Shown: positions 27,511 to 37,587, counted from the stretch's first letter. The stretch is 64,000 bases of DNA from Pedobacter sp. BS3 (GCF_008274585.1 NZ_VTRT01000006.1:124001-188000); one strand, 5' to 3'. Numbers and translations: made by a program. Notes: generated by a model from the letters alone, not told the origin.

Positions 27511-28161
27511 TCAGTACAACTCCTTCATCAGCTTATCAAAAGCCGCTTTCAGTTCGGCCAGTTCCTGTTCTACTTTTGACAGGCGGTTTTCCAACTCGTT
27601 AACCGATTTCCGGGCAGGTTCTTCGGGCAGTACGTCATCTTCAATTTCCGGAGTGCCGCCTAACAGGTGCATATAACGCACTTCTTTTTGTCCGGGTTTT
27701 CGCGGTAGCTGCATAATATAAGGCATTGCCGGGTCGGCAAGTTTTTCCAGCACGGCCTGCACTTCATCCAGCGACTCAAATTCATACAGCCGGCCGGAGT
27801 TGGTATTGATCTCGCCGGGCGTTTGCGGGCCGCGTAACAGCAGCAGGCAAATAACAGCTACCTCGGCCGGAATAACCGGGTAAACAATGGCAAAATTATG
27901 CTTGTATTTCACCACACGGCTTGAACCCCCGGTAGCCGTGGAGATCAGTCCCCGTTTTTTAAGCGAATCCAGGGCCATTACTACGGTAGCTTCATCGTAT
28001 TCTACAACAGGCTTACGCGATGTTTTCTGGTTACAGGCGGCTGTAAGGCCATTTAAGGTCATCGGGTAATAATCGGGCGTAGTTTTGCATTTTTCCATCA
28101 GAGCGCCCAGCACACGTTGTTCTTCGGCAGTTAATACGGGTAAAGTTTGAGTAGCATCCAT
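27511..28161 (-). CDS. YceH family protein (DUF480)
   Basis: Conserved 216-residue protein with two winged-helix domains and a C-terminal coiled-coil (ENRLSKVEQELAELKAAFDK). The N-terminal signature LTAEEQRVLGALMEKCKTTP, then YPMTLNGLTAACNQKTSR, defines the family. The winged helices suggest nucleic-acid or protein binding; the molecular role is not established. First gene of a two-gene minus-strand unit with the DUF6157 gene. Confidence 0.93.
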   Translation of the reverse strand: MDATQTLPVLTAEEQRVLGALMEKCKTTPDYYPMTLNGLTAACNQKTSRKPVVEYDEATVVMALDSLKKRGLISTATGGSSRVVKYKHNFAIVYPVIPAEVAVICLLLLRGPQTPGEINTNSGRLYEFESLDEVQAVLEKLADPAMPYIMQLPRKPGQKEVRYMHLLGGTPEIEDDVLPEEPARKSVNELENRLSKVEQELAELKAAFDKLMKELY

Positions 28162-28248
28162 GCGCTAAATATACGCATCTGTTCATTATGCCCGAAACAG
28201 GGATGCCGACTTATGCTATACTTTATTATTTTTAGCGTTTAATTGGTT

Positions 28249-29997
28249 ATGAAGGGAATGAACCTGCTTTTTTCTGTTGTACTGGGTACCCTGGTGTTAT
28301 GCAGTGCAGCGGGTTATGCCCAGGAAAAAAAGTATACGCTTACGGTAAGCACTATTCCCTTAAACCCGGATATAGTTAAAAAGCTCCATATTGATAAAGC
28401 CTATCCCGATACGGCAACCGTAACCCGTGCATTAGCAAACATGCTGTCGGATATTCGCTTTCAGGGCTACCTGCTTGCCGAGATAGCTGAAAAACAAAAA
28501 ACAGATGGCAATACCCGGGTAACCATTCGTTTAAACCAGGTGTTTACACTGGTGCGGCTTCGGCCCGGAAATGTGCCTCAAACGGTAATGCAGCAGTCCG
28601 GGTATCGCGAAAAGCTGTTTAGCAATACTCCGTTTAATATGCAGCAGCTAAGCAGCCTGTTTCACAACATGCTGGCTTTTTATGAAAATAACGGGTACCC
28701 GTTTGCGGCGGTAAATTTAGACAGCGTTGAGTTTCACCAGTCGGGTATAAGCGCCGGTATCGCGGTAAGCAAGGGAAAATATATCACTTATGATACACTC
28801 CAGATAGCGGGGACAGCAAAGGTTTCGAGACCGTACCTGGAATCATTTCTTAACATAAGATCCGGAATGCCCTATTCAGAGCAGGATGTTCAAGCCATTG
28901 ATCGGAAGCTGGCTCAACTATCTTTCCTGACACCGGTTAAGCCGCTGGAGGTACGATTCTATGGCGAAAAAGCGGCAATTACAGTATTTCTGAATAAAAA
29001 GAATGCCAACCAGTTTGATGGTATTTTGGGTATTGCTCCCGGTCAGAATGGCAAGGTGCAGCTTACCGGGGATATTAAGCTAAAGCTTCAGAATACGTTC
29101 AGGCGTGCCGAAACAATTGGCCTTAACTATAAAGGCTTGCCTGCCCAAAGCCGTGAGCTGAACCTGGCTGCCGCTTTTCCGGGTATCTTTTCAAGTCCGC
29201 TGGGATTAGAAGCGGGTATGAACCTGTATAAGCAGGATTCCAGTTTCCAGAATATCAATTTCAATGCGGCTTTATCGTATAAGATCGGCAGGCATAGCCG
29301 GCTAAGATTTTATATCGACCAGCGGGCCGGTAATAACCTATCGGCACAGGATTCTATGTCAACAACCAGCCTGACCGCTTATGCGGATGTGAATACAACC
29401 TTGTACGGGTTAGGATTGCAATCGGAAACATTAGATTATCCCCTGAATCCTACAAAAGGGTACCTGTTTTCGGTGAATATGGCGGCTGGTAAACGACATC
29501 TGAAAAACAGTGCAGCATTAGATTCAGCGCTTTACGCTCATCTCAAAACCAACTCAAGCCAGTATGAGATACAGGGGCAACTGGATTACTATATCCCGGC
29601 AGGACAGCGCAGCGTGATCAGGCTGATGGATCAAACCGGCATCATGCTGGGTAAAGATCTGTTCGATAATGAGATTTACCGCCTTGGCGGATTTAATAAT
29701 CTGCGTGGATTTAATGAGCAGTCCATACTGGCAACCCGCTATACCTATGTTAATGCCGAATACCGGTACCTGCTTGAACGTAACTCATTTTTATTTGCAT
29801 TTGTTAACCAGGCCTTTACCTGGTATGAAACAGTAAATACCAACACCTTTGATAAACCGCTTGGTTTTGGCGCCGGTATCAACGTAGAAACCAAAGCCGG
29901 AATAGTTTCTTTAAGCTATGCCTTAGGAAAACAACGGAATATTCCGGTAAATTTGCAGCGGGGTAAAATCCATTTTGGCTTAATTGCATTGTTTTGA
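28249..29997 (+). CDS. BamA/TamA-family outer membrane protein with POTRA-like region
   Basis: Omp85-superfamily protein of 582 residues. It has a signal peptide (1-24, ending GYAQ), POTRA-like modules (about 25-260) with ITYDTLQIAGTAKVSRPYLE and IRSGMPYSEQDVQAIDRKL, and a C-terminal 16-strand-type barrel containing LGGFNNLRGFNEQS, the L6-loop motif of the family. Shorter than BamA, so it is more likely an accessory family member acting in outer-membrane protein or lipid handling. ATG 28249 is preferred to TTG 28243. The stop overlaps the next start by one base (TGATG). Confidence 0.9.
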   Translation: MKGMNLLFSVVLGTLVLCSAAGYAQEKKYTLTVSTIPLNPDIVKKLHIDKAYPDTATVTRALANMLSDIRFQGYLLAEIAEKQKTDGNTRVTIRLNQVFTLVRLRPGNVPQTVMQQSGYREKLFSNTPFNMQQLSSLFHNMLAFYENNGYPFAAVNLDSVEFHQSGISAGIAVSKGKYITYDTLQIAGTAKVSRPYLESFLNIRSGMPYSEQDVQAIDRKLAQLSFLTPVKPLEVRFYGEKAAITVFLNKKNANQFDGILGIAPGQNGKVQLTGDIKLKLQNTFRRAETIGLNYKGLPAQSRELNLAAAFPGIFSSPLGLEAGMNLYKQDSSFQNINFNAALSYKIGRHSRLRFYIDQRAGNNLSAQDSMSTTSLTAYADVNTTLYGLGLQSETLDYPLNPTKGYLFSVNMAAGKRHLKNSAALDSALYAHLKTNSSQYEIQGQLDYYIPAGQRSVIRLMDQTGIMLGKDLFDNEIYRLGGFNNLRGFNEQSILATRYTYVNAEYRYLLERNSFLFAFVNQAFTWYETVNTNTFDKPLGFGAGINVETKAGIVSLSYALGKQRNIPVNLQRGKIHFGLIALF

Positions 29998-30992
29998 TGT
30001 ATAGAAAGATTTTTGTGCTTATCGGGTTCTTATGCCTAACTGTTCTGGGGGTATCGGCTCAAACCGATTCGGCAACACTGCCTGCTGCGGTAACCAAGCC
30101 GGACAGTACGGTAACGGTTGCTCCCAGGCCCGATTCTGCTGCTTTGGCCCGGTGGAAATTCAGGCGGGACTCGCTGAAAGCCATTGGCGATTCGCTGTCC
30201 ATGGTGTGGATAAAGCCGCTAAATCCCAACCGTCCCGACCAGTTTATAGACAGCCTGATCAACCTATACCTGGTTAAAGATCTTGATTTCAATGCCTGGG
30301 CACATAAATTTACCAAAAAAGTAAACCACGATAACGAAGGGAAAGTTCGCCGCAAAGGCGAAACCTGGATACTGGGCTTTATCATCTTGCTATTGTTGTT
30401 GTTTGCGCTCATTAAAAAATACTTTTCTAAAGAATTAGAAATAATTATCGAGGCATTTTACAGCAAACGCGTACTTACACAGGTTAATAAAGAAGATAAC
30501 CTGTTCAATTCATGGCCATTTTTGTTTTTATACATACTTTTTGGCTTTACCATAGGGGTATTTCTGTATCTATGCGGCAAATTTTACCAGCTAACCTATG
30601 AGTATGATGGTATACAGTGGCTGTTTGTATTGTCGGTTTTAGTGATCAGCCTGTTCACGCTGAAGATCATTGCTTTGCGATTACTGGGCTTTGTTTTCGG
30701 GATACAAAAAATGGTTCGCGAATACGTTTCTGTGCTGTACCTGGCCTATTTTAATGTAGCAATTCTGTTCCTTCCGGTGATAGTGGCCTTTGCCTTAACG
30801 CCATCCCGGTATGCCCAGATCTACATCTATTTATCATTAATTATTGTGGCTGCCATGTTTGCCTTTCAGTTCTTCAGGGCGGGGGCCACAATATTATCCG
30901 GATACAAATTTTCAAAAGTTTATTTATTTCTATATCTTTGTGCCCTCGAATTTTGTCCTTTTTTGCTTCTGATCAAAGCACTTAGATATTAG
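29997..30992 (+). CDS. DUF4271 domain-containing membrane protein
   Basis: Inner-membrane protein of 331 residues. A signal peptide (ending VSAQ) and a Pro/Asp/Ser-rich extracytoplasmic part (25-110) precede about seven hydrophobic segments in the C-terminal two thirds, beginning with ETWILGFIILLLLLFALI. The C-terminal domain fits DUF4271, a Bacteroidota family of unknown role commonly beside hemD, as here (hemD begins 15 bp downstream). Start ATG 29997 shares a base with the stop of the upstream barrel gene, showing translational coupling. Confidence 0.88.
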   Translation: MYRKIFVLIGFLCLTVLGVSAQTDSATLPAAVTKPDSTVTVAPRPDSAALARWKFRRDSLKAIGDSLSMVWIKPLNPNRPDQFIDSLINLYLVKDLDFNAWAHKFTKKVNHDNEGKVRRKGETWILGFIILLLLLFALIKKYFSKELEIIIEAFYSKRVLTQVNKEDNLFNSWPFLFLYILFGFTIGVFLYLCGKFYQLTYEYDGIQWLFVLSVLVISLFTLKIIALRLLGFVFGIQKMVREYVSVLYLAYFNVAILFLPVIVAFALTPSRYAQIYIYLSLIIVAAMFAFQFFRAGATILSGYKFSKVYLFLYLCALEFCPFLLLIKALRY

Positions 30993-31007
30993 CGCCTAAA
31001 TAGAACT

Positions 31008-31778
31008 ATGCAAGTTACACCGGAAGAAAGAAATAGAAAAGTTAAAAGTATTTTAGTTACGTTGCCCAAGCCCGAAAGTGATAAATCGCCATATTTCGAC
31101 CTGGCTAAAAAATACAACCTAAAAATAGATTTTCGTTCTTTTATTCATGTAGAAGGCGTTCCTGCAAAAGATTTCAGAAAAGAAAAAATAAACCTGGCCG
31201 ATTTTACTGCCGTGATCTTTACCAGCCGCAATGCGGCAGACCATTTTTTCAGGATATGTGAAGAGATGCGTTACGATGTTCCGGCAGATCTGAAGTATTT
31301 CTGTTTATCAGAAACCATTGCCCTGTATCTTCAAAAGTATATTCAATATCGTAAACGCAAAATATTTTTTGGAAAGCAAACTGCCGCAGATCTGGCCGAA
31401 GTGCTGAAGAAACATTCATCAGAAAAGTTTTTATATCCCTGTTCGGATGTTGCTGCCGAAGAGACCCAGCGCTTTTTGCAGGAAGAAGGTTATGATTTTA
31501 CACCGGCAGTATTATTTCGTACCGTATGCAGCGATCTTTCAGATCTGGCCGAAGTTTATTACGATATTATTGCCTTTTTCAGCCCGTCAAGTATCCAGTC
31601 CTTATATAAAAATTTCCCCGATTTTAAGCAGAATTATACCCGTATAGCTGCCTTTGGTGCCAGTACGCACAAGGCAGTGCACGAGCATGATCTGATACTT
31701 GATATACCAGCGCCAACGCCAAACGCCCCCAGTATGACAATGGCTATAGAGCAGTATATCAAGCAGGTAAACAAGTAG
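31008..31778 (+). CDS. hemD: Uroporphyrinogen-III synthase
   Basis: Cyclises hydroxymethylbilane to uroporphyrinogen III in haem and sirohaem synthesis. The 256 residues show the weakly conserved two-lobed HemD pattern: VKSILVTLPKPESDKSPYFD at the start, FTAVIFTSRNAADHFF, the second-lobe YPCSDVAAEETQRFLQ and ETIALYLQK, and DIIAFFSPSSIQSLYKNFPD near the end. Sequence conservation in this family is low, so the call leans on these blocks and on the DUF4271 neighbour. It is the last gene of the 28.2-31.8 kb unit. Confidence 0.88.
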   Translation: MQVTPEERNRKVKSILVTLPKPESDKSPYFDLAKKYNLKIDFRSFIHVEGVPAKDFRKEKINLADFTAVIFTSRNAADHFFRICEEMRYDVPADLKYFCLSETIALYLQKYIQYRKRKIFFGKQTAADLAEVLKKHSSEKFLYPCSDVAAEETQRFLQEEGYDFTPAVLFRTVCSDLSDLAEVYYDIIAFFSPSSIQSLYKNFPDFKQNYTRIAAFGASTHKAVHEHDLILDIPAPTPNAPSMTMAIEQYIKQVNK

Positions 31779-32024
31779 TTAACCGGTATAAATTTTAAAA
31801 AAATGTGGCTGTCTATTGCAAAGTATGATAGAAATCACATACTTTTATAAAATTTTTATAACATTTTTGATGCATTTGTAGTATACATGGATGTTACAAC
31901 GTCGGCAATATGATGAGTGTATGTGCTGGCTTAATGAATTTTTAAAGAAAATATTTTTAATATTTAAAGAACATCTTTTTATATTCGGAAACAGAACAAT
32001 TGGCGATTTATGCCTTTTATGGAC

Positions 32025-33341
32025 ATGAAGAAATTATACTTTATCGCTCTTATAATCCTCTCGATAGGCTGGAGCAGTTGTGGCAGAGGAGCTGGAGGCG
32101 AGTTAATTGGTGTTAAAAATAAAAAGCTTAACAATAGGCATATCCCTCTGGGTATGGTTTATATTCCCGCCGGAACCTTTATTATGGGACAAACCGATCA
32201 GGACATTACGTTTGCACAAATTGCCCAAAATAAGCAGGTAACCGTGCAGGCGTTCTATATGGATCAAACAGAGATCACCAACAGCGAATACCGCCAGTTT
32301 GTAAATTGGGTCCGCGATTCCATTGCCATTACCAACTATCTGCAGGATGACAAGTACTACATCAAGCCGAAAGGTAACACCAACAATACCGGGCCTAAGT
32401 ACATCGACTGGAAAAAAGTAGGTAATGGATCTTCTATCTGGGGAAATAAAAAAGGAAATGACGCCAATGCAAATAAATTGCAGGGCATGTATTACCAGGG
32501 CGAAGACAGGATATTTGATCGTAATGAAATTGATGTCAGGCTGCTGAAATACAATTTTGCCATTATGAAGCAGCGTGAGGCAGCCAACTACCGGGGTGAT
32601 AAAACCAAGAAACGTTCTGACTTTATTTTACGCGATACCGTTGCCGTTTACCCGGATACATTGGTATGGCTGGCCGATTTCGCCTATGCGCAAAACGAAC
32701 CGATGACAGAAGGTTATTTTTCACATCCGGCGTTTGACGATTACCCGGTTGTAGGTGTAACCTGGCGTCAGGCACGGGCATTTACCGTATGGCGTACCCG
32801 TTTATACGAAGGATATGCCCAGGCCCATAAAATGCCGCGTTTAAGCCGCTTACCTTATGAATTGCCTACAGAAGCAGAATTTGAGTATGCCGCACGTGGC
32901 GGAAGGATCGGGAACGATTATCCCTGGGGCGGGCCCTTTATCCGCAATGCCAAAGGATGCCTGATGGCTAACTTTAAACCCGGGCGTGGAAATTATATTG
33001 ACGATGGCGGCGCTTTTACAGTAAGCGCTAAATCATACTTCCCTAATGATTTTGGCCTGTATAACATGGCCGGTAATGTTGCCGAGTGGACAGCTTCTGC
33101 GTTTGACGAATCGGCATCAACTTTTGTAAATGATTTGAACCCCACATTCAATTATGAGGCAAAGGCCGGCGATCCGGAGGTGCTGAAACGTAAAGTAGTA
33201 CGCGGAGGCTCATGGAAAGATATCGGGTATTTCCTCCAAAATTCTACCCGTACATTTGAGTACCAGGATACGGCCAAGTCGTATATTGGCTTCAGGTGTG
33301 TTACCAAATTCCCCGGACGCGATATCAGAGACAAAAAATAA
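32025..33341 (+). CDS. gldK: Gliding motility / type IX secretion lipoprotein GldK (PorK)
   Basis: Outer-membrane-associated lipoprotein forming the periplasmic ring of the type IX secretion system with GldN. From ATG 32025 the product is 438 residues with a lipoprotein signal (MKKLYFIALIILSIGWSSC, lipid Cys19). The rest is a formylglycine-generating-enzyme-like (SUMF1) fold: IPAGTFIMGQTDQD, MDQTEITNSEYRQFV, PVVGVTWRQARAF, ELPTEAEFEYAARGG, NMAGNVAEWT and a terminal VRGGSWKD. Start choices 32010 and 32019 would only add a few residues before the signal peptide. First gene of gldKLMN, which also identifies it as GldK rather than GldJ. Confidence 0.95.
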   Translation: MKKLYFIALIILSIGWSSCGRGAGGELIGVKNKKLNNRHIPLGMVYIPAGTFIMGQTDQDITFAQIAQNKQVTVQAFYMDQTEITNSEYRQFVNWVRDSIAITNYLQDDKYYIKPKGNTNNTGPKYIDWKKVGNGSSIWGNKKGNDANANKLQGMYYQGEDRIFDRNEIDVRLLKYNFAIMKQREAANYRGDKTKKRSDFILRDTVAVYPDTLVWLADFAYAQNEPMTEGYFSHPAFDDYPVVGVTWRQARAFTVWRTRLYEGYAQAHKMPRLSRLPYELPTEAEFEYAARGGRIGNDYPWGGPFIRNAKGCLMANFKPGRGNYIDDGGAFTVSAKSYFPNDFGLYNMAGNVAEWTASAFDESASTFVNDLNPTFNYEAKAGDPEVLKRKVVRGGSWKDIGYFLQNSTRTFEYQDTAKSYIGFRCVTKFPGRDIRDKK

Positions 33342-33392
33342 AGCAATAAACTACACTACACAAAAATTATCATTTAGTAAGCAACATTAATT

Positions 33393-34193
33393 ATGGCCGG
33401 CAAAAAAAAGTTCAAATTCACTCTTGACACAATTATTTCCTGGGGTGCAACAGTAGTTATTATCGGTGCGATGTTTAAAATCCTGCACTTACCTGGCGGT
33501 TCTATCATCATCGGTTTGGGTTTGGCTGTAGAAGCATTTCTTTTCTTTCTGATGGGATTTGTGGTACAGCACAAAGAACCCGACTGGACCCGTGTGTACC
33601 CTGAATTGGCCGATGATTACACCGGCGAATTACCGACAGCATCTTCACGTAACGCTTATGCTGCTCCGTCATCAACAGCTGCGTTAGACAATATGTTGGC
33701 AGAAGCCAAAATTGGCCCCGAGCTTATCGAAAGCTTAGGTAATGGTTTGCGTACCTTTGGCGATAAAGTAGCTGCCATATCCAATGTAGCCGATGCTTCG
33801 GTTGCTACAAATGAGTTTACCGAAAAGGTTAAGGTTGCCAGCACCAATTTTGATAACCTGAGCGCTGCCTTTGAAAAAGCAACCAACGGATTAGCCGAAA
33901 TGGGTAATACCAATATTGATTCTAAGGCGTATCATGATCAGGTTAATTTGCTGGCTAAAAATTTATCGGCCTTAAATGCCGTGTACGAATTAGAATTACA
34001 GGATTCAAGCGCCCACCTGAAATCAATGAATAAATTCTACCAGAATTTGTCGTTAACAATGCAGAACTTTAATGAGTCAATGGAAGATTCCAAGCAGTTT
34101 AAAGAAGAAGTTGGCAGGTTGGCTAAAAATCTATCTTCGCTTAACGCCATATATGGTAACATGCTATCTGCAATGAACCAGCCACGTGTTTAA
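33393..34193 (+). CDS. gldL: Type IX secretion / gliding motility inner-membrane protein GldL (PorL)
   Basis: Part of the proton-driven GldL-GldM motor. Two transmembrane helices lie at about 11-29 and 34-56 (ISWGATVVIIGAMFKILHL, then the AVEAFLFFLMGF helix), with the family glutamate in the second helix (VEAF) that is thought to take part in proton flow. The remaining cytoplasmic part (residues 60-266) is helical with a duplicated pattern (LAKNLSALNAVYELELQDSS and LAKNLSSLNAIYGNMLSAMN). Spacing to gldK is 51 bp and to gldM 42 bp. Confidence 0.96.
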   Translation: MAGKKKFKFTLDTIISWGATVVIIGAMFKILHLPGGSIIIGLGLAVEAFLFFLMGFVVQHKEPDWTRVYPELADDYTGELPTASSRNAYAAPSSTAALDNMLAEAKIGPELIESLGNGLRTFGDKVAAISNVADASVATNEFTEKVKVASTNFDNLSAAFEKATNGLAEMGNTNIDSKAYHDQVNLLAKNLSALNAVYELELQDSSAHLKSMNKFYQNLSLTMQNFNESMEDSKQFKEEVGRLAKNLSSLNAIYGNMLSAMNQPRV

Positions 34194-34235
34194 TAATTCA
34201 TTAATTGTTTTTACATTTTAAAAATTAGATGACTA

Positions 34236-35771
34236 ATGGCAGGCGGTAAAGAAACCCCAAGGCAGAAGATGATCGGTATCATGTACCTGGTGTTAATGGC
34301 TATGCTGGCCCTTAACGTATCTGATACCATATTAAATGCCTTTTCAACATTAAACGATAGTTTACAAACCTCAACCTCAAATGTAAATACCGGGTTACAA
34401 CAATCCATCCAGGCGTTTGAGGCAACCAAGATGAAAGATAACCCCCAGCGGGCTAAGCCTATTTTAGATAAAATTCGCGAAACGCAACGCATAGCCGGAG
34501 AGCTGAACACGATGGTTGACCAGCTAAAAAAGGAGCTTGAAACAGCCGGTGGCGGTCGCGATCCCCAAACCGGCGAGCTGAAAGGCCGTGATAACCTGGA
34601 TGTTTCGCCACGCATCATGGTGCAGCAGGGTAAAGGTGCAAAGCTGAAAGCAAAAATTAACGAGACCCGCGAAAAGCTGCTGAATTTGTTAGATCCCCGC
34701 GATCGTGCATCCGTTAACTTCTCGCTCGAAGCCAAAGATCCTACCAAGCGTACAACCGACGGAACACGTAAAAACTGGGAAGAATCTAACTTTGGCGAGG
34801 GCATTCCGTTAACGGCAACCATTACCATTCTGTCTAAGATCCAGGCTGATGCCAAGAATGCAGAATCGGCAGTGGTAAAGAAATTTTTATCTAAAATGGA
34901 TGAGGCCCTGGTTAACCTGGATGCATTTGCTGCCGTTGCTGTGGCGCCCACATCGTATGTAATACAAGGACAACCTTATACCGCAGAGGTATTTTTAACA
35001 GCCTCAGACTCCAAATCGAGTCCTGATATAGCTGTAAATGGTTCGCGTTTACCGGTAAAAGATGGCAAAGGGCTTTATACGGTGAATACCAATAGCGAAG
35101 GCAGCTTTACCTGGGTAGGAACCATCAATGTAAAGCAAACGGATGGTACAGTAAAAACCTATACTACGCCTCCTCAAAAATACCAGGTGGCACGTCCGTC
35201 GGCAGTGGTATCGCCCGATAAGATGAATGTATTTTATATCGGCGTTGATAACCCGGTATCCATTTCAGCCCCGGGCATACCTAAAGAAAACCTGAAAGTA
35301 AGCATGAAGGGGGGAAGCATCTCCGGATCTAACGGCAAGTATATTGTTAAGGTGCATGAAGTTGGTGATGCCAGCATCTCGGTATCGGCCGATATTGGCG
35401 GCAAACCTGTAAATTTCGGTGCAACGCCATTCCGGGTAAAACGTATTCCCGACCCGGTAGCTAAAGTAGCCGGTAAATCTGGCGGAACCTTAGGCGCTGC
35501 AGTAATTAAATCGCAGGATGCTATATTTGCCATGCTGGAGAATTTTGATTTTGATGCCCGGTTCAGGATAACAAGATACACCCTGATCATAGCCAAGCCC
35601 AGGGCCGACGCCGTTGTTTTATCAGCAAACGGTAACGAATTTACCGGGCCTGTACGTTCGGCTATTTCAGGCATAACCCCCGGAAGCCGGGTTATTTTTG
35701 ATAATATTGTTGCAGTTGGGCCAGATGGCAGCCAAAGACAATTGAACCCGATTGCGTTTACGGCTAATTGA
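34236..35771 (+). CDS. gldM: Type IX secretion / gliding motility protein GldM (PorM)
   Basis: Periplasm-spanning rotor of the type IX secretion motor. The N-terminal text AGGKETPRQKMIGIMYLVLM leads into one transmembrane helix (about 12-35), followed by a helical bundle (40-220) and beta-rich domains that reach the GldK-GldN ring. The 511-residue length is normal. gldN starts one base after the stop, showing tight coupling. Long antisense open frames across this gene are treated as shadows. Confidence 0.96.
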   Translation: MAGGKETPRQKMIGIMYLVLMAMLALNVSDTILNAFSTLNDSLQTSTSNVNTGLQQSIQAFEATKMKDNPQRAKPILDKIRETQRIAGELNTMVDQLKKELETAGGGRDPQTGELKGRDNLDVSPRIMVQQGKGAKLKAKINETREKLLNLLDPRDRASVNFSLEAKDPTKRTTDGTRKNWEESNFGEGIPLTATITILSKIQADAKNAESAVVKKFLSKMDEALVNLDAFAAVAVAPTSYVIQGQPYTAEVFLTASDSKSSPDIAVNGSRLPVKDGKGLYTVNTNSEGSFTWVGTINVKQTDGTVKTYTTPPQKYQVARPSAVVSPDKMNVFYIGVDNPVSISAPGIPKENLKVSMKGGSISGSNGKYIVKVHEVGDASISVSADIGGKPVNFGATPFRVKRIPDPVAKVAGKSGGTLGAAVIKSQDAIFAMLENFDFDARFRITRYTLIIAKPRADAVVLSANGNEFTGPVRSAISGITPGSRVIFDNIVAVGPDGSQRQLNPIAFTAN

Positions 35772-35772
35772 T

Positions 35773-36633
35773 ATGAAAAGAGTAGTAACAGCGGTAGCTT
35801 TGTTGATGAGTATGTCGGGGTTTGCACAAACCCCGGCAGGCGGGAACAGACCGGTAGACGGCGTAAAACCTACAGACGGCTATTACAAGAAGAACAATAT
35901 TCTTGATGCCAAGGTAACGCCTTATCCTAATCTGCGTGAAGCCGATGTGATGTATGCCAAGCGGGTGTGGCGTGAAATAGATCTGCGTGCAAAGATGAAC
36001 CGGCCTTATGCATCGCCTAAAAGCCGGTTGATCGATGTGATCATGGATGCTGTTACTGCCGGCGAGCTTACCGCTTATGATGCTACCAGCAGGAAAGAAG
36101 ATCCTAACGGCGATGAATTCTCTACCGTGCTGAAACCTGAAGAGGCGAAGGCAAAATTCGGCGGCGATACAACTTATGCCCCGGTTTTTGATAAAAATGG
36201 TAACCAGACCGGAACCAAACCGGTTGTTAATGAATTTAACCCGGATAGCGTGCTCAAATTCCGCATTAAAGAAGATTGGATATTTGATAAACAACGATCT
36301 GTATTTGAGCCACGTATTGTAGGAATAGCTCCGCTGGTTAAAATAAAAGCAGCGGGCCAGGATCTGGGTGAGCAGCCCGCTTTCTGGATATATTTTCCCG
36401 AAGCCCGCAAAATATTTGCCACCAAAGAAGTGGTTAACCGTGCAAACGATGCTACCGGTTTGAGCTATGACGATATTTTTGTGAAACGTATCTTTGATAG
36501 CTATATCGTCAAAGAATCTAACCCTGATGATCTGCGTATCAAAGATTATGCACAGGGTATTGATAAGCTGTATGAATCTGAACGGATCAAAAAAGAGCTG
36601 TTAGATTATGAGCACGATCTGTGGTCGTATTGA
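35773..36633 (+). CDS. gldN: Type IX secretion / gliding motility protein GldN (PorN)
   Basis: Ring partner of GldK. From ATG 35773 the protein has 286 residues with a signal peptide (1-19, ending GFAQ). Family text includes ADVMYAKRVWREIDLRAKMN, IKEDWIFDKQRSVFEPRIVG and a C-terminal EHDLWSY. An upstream in-frame start at 35752 would overlap gldM and precede the signal peptide, so it is rejected. Last gene of the gldKLMN operon; no gldJ or sprA lies in the window. Confidence 0.95.
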   Translation: MKRVVTAVALLMSMSGFAQTPAGGNRPVDGVKPTDGYYKKNNILDAKVTPYPNLREADVMYAKRVWREIDLRAKMNRPYASPKSRLIDVIMDAVTAGELTAYDATSRKEDPNGDEFSTVLKPEEAKAKFGGDTTYAPVFDKNGNQTGTKPVVNEFNPDSVLKFRIKEDWIFDKQRSVFEPRIVGIAPLVKIKAAGQDLGEQPAFWIYFPEARKIFATKEVVNRANDATGLSYDDIFVKRIFDSYIVKESNPDDLRIKDYAQGIDKLYESERIKKELLDYEHDLWSY

Positions 36634-36809
36634 TCTCTGGTCAATAAAGAAACAAGCTGTCCAAAAGCCAGGATAGACCCCTTTCATATCAGGAACCCGG
36701 ATCCTCGTAAAGATTCTGAAAGACGGATCTGCTTAATAATATGACGAAATTCCGGGGCTTTTGAACAGCATTTCCCTGCCGTTTAAGAATACTTTGCCCG
36801 TACTTTTTT

Positions 36810-37001
36810 TTACGTATTGCTTACATCTTTGGTGGTTCTTATCAGGCCAATGCCCGTAAAGAAGAATATTACGCCTAAAATAGAATACACAATAAGTGTT
36901 CTGCTGGCTCCGCTTCCCTGTGCGAAATTTATAGCCGCATAAATCAATCCGATAATACCCAAAATGGTGAGTATAGTACCGAAAATTCGTTTTAAGTTCA
37001 T
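36810..37001 (-). CDS. Small two-helix membrane protein
   Basis: A 63-residue protein with two hydrophobic helices (about 7-28 and 38-56: ILTILGIIGLIYAAINFAQG and LIVYSILGVIFFFTGIGLI). No family recognised; proteins of this layout are common in Sphingobacteriaceae. It is convergent with gldN across a spacer (36634-36809) in which I see no other gene. Its start ATG at 37001 is supported by a basic MNLKRIF N-terminus. Confidence 0.65.
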   Translation of the reverse strand: MNLKRIFGTILTILGIIGLIYAAINFAQGSGASRTLIVYSILGVIFFFTGIGLIRTTKDVSNT

Positions 37002-37167
37002 AGCTGTATGTAAATTTTATACAACTAAACAATAAGCCTGCCAGATATTAAATTGCATCGAATTTAGATATTCGTATTAAAGATTAAAACAAGTGGAATC
37101 TGCACTAAAATTTAAATCACGCAGGTATGAGTGAACAAAGTACTTGTTGCAAAATCTATGCTTTCTC

Positions 37168-37584
37168 TCATGAGAACTCTAAAATAGTTTTAGGATCTAT
37201 TCTTAGTTTCTGGTATAGTCTTTTAGCCAGTTTCATGGATACGTTACGCTTACCTGTCATTATCTGGCTGAATGTATTTTCTTTAACTTCCAGTAATTCA
37301 GCTGCCTGACGTTGGTTCAGCTTATTTTTTTTCATCTCGTTTTCTATGGATATGATGAGTGGGTTCTTTACTTTCAGGTGCTTAAATGTCATAAAGATAC
37401 TTTCATAATCGGCGCACATGATACCTATACGGCCTATTTCACGCGTATATTCGTTATCATTTTCAGGATTGCTTAAATATCCATGTTGTGTGGCATAATC
37501 AATCAATTCATGCATGTATGCCATTGCCTCATCATAGGTAGGCTGGTCTATAATACTTTCCAGATGCTCTAACTTCTTTTTCAT
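37168..37584 (-). CDS. higA: HigA-type antitoxin with XRE helix-turn-helix
   Basis: Antitoxin and autoregulator of 138 residues. The N-terminal part (1-80) is a HigA-like dimerisation region; the C-terminal helix-turn-helix is LNQRQAAELLEVKENTFSQI followed by MTGKRNVSMKLAKRL. The gene follows higB with a 3-bp gap on the same strand, the toxin-first order that defines higBA. It would neutralise the toxin and repress the shared promoter. Confidence 0.9.
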   Translation of the reverse strand: MKKKLEHLESIIDQPTYDEAMAYMHELIDYATQHGYLSNPENDNEYTREIGRIGIMCADYESIFMTFKHLKVKNPLIISIENEMKKNKLNQRQAAELLEVKENTFSQIMTGKRNVSMKLAKRLYQKLRIDPKTILEFS

Positions 37585-37587
37585 ATC

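Noticed and set aside
34211-34951. 246-codon antisense open frame over gldM
   Set aside because: Low-complexity, Ser/Leu-rich product with no family text, lying wholly within a strongly recognised gldM frame; a shadow of coding bias.
35234-35827. 197-codon antisense open frame over gldM/gldN
   Set aside because: Same reason; it crosses the gldM-gldN junction where both sense genes are certain.
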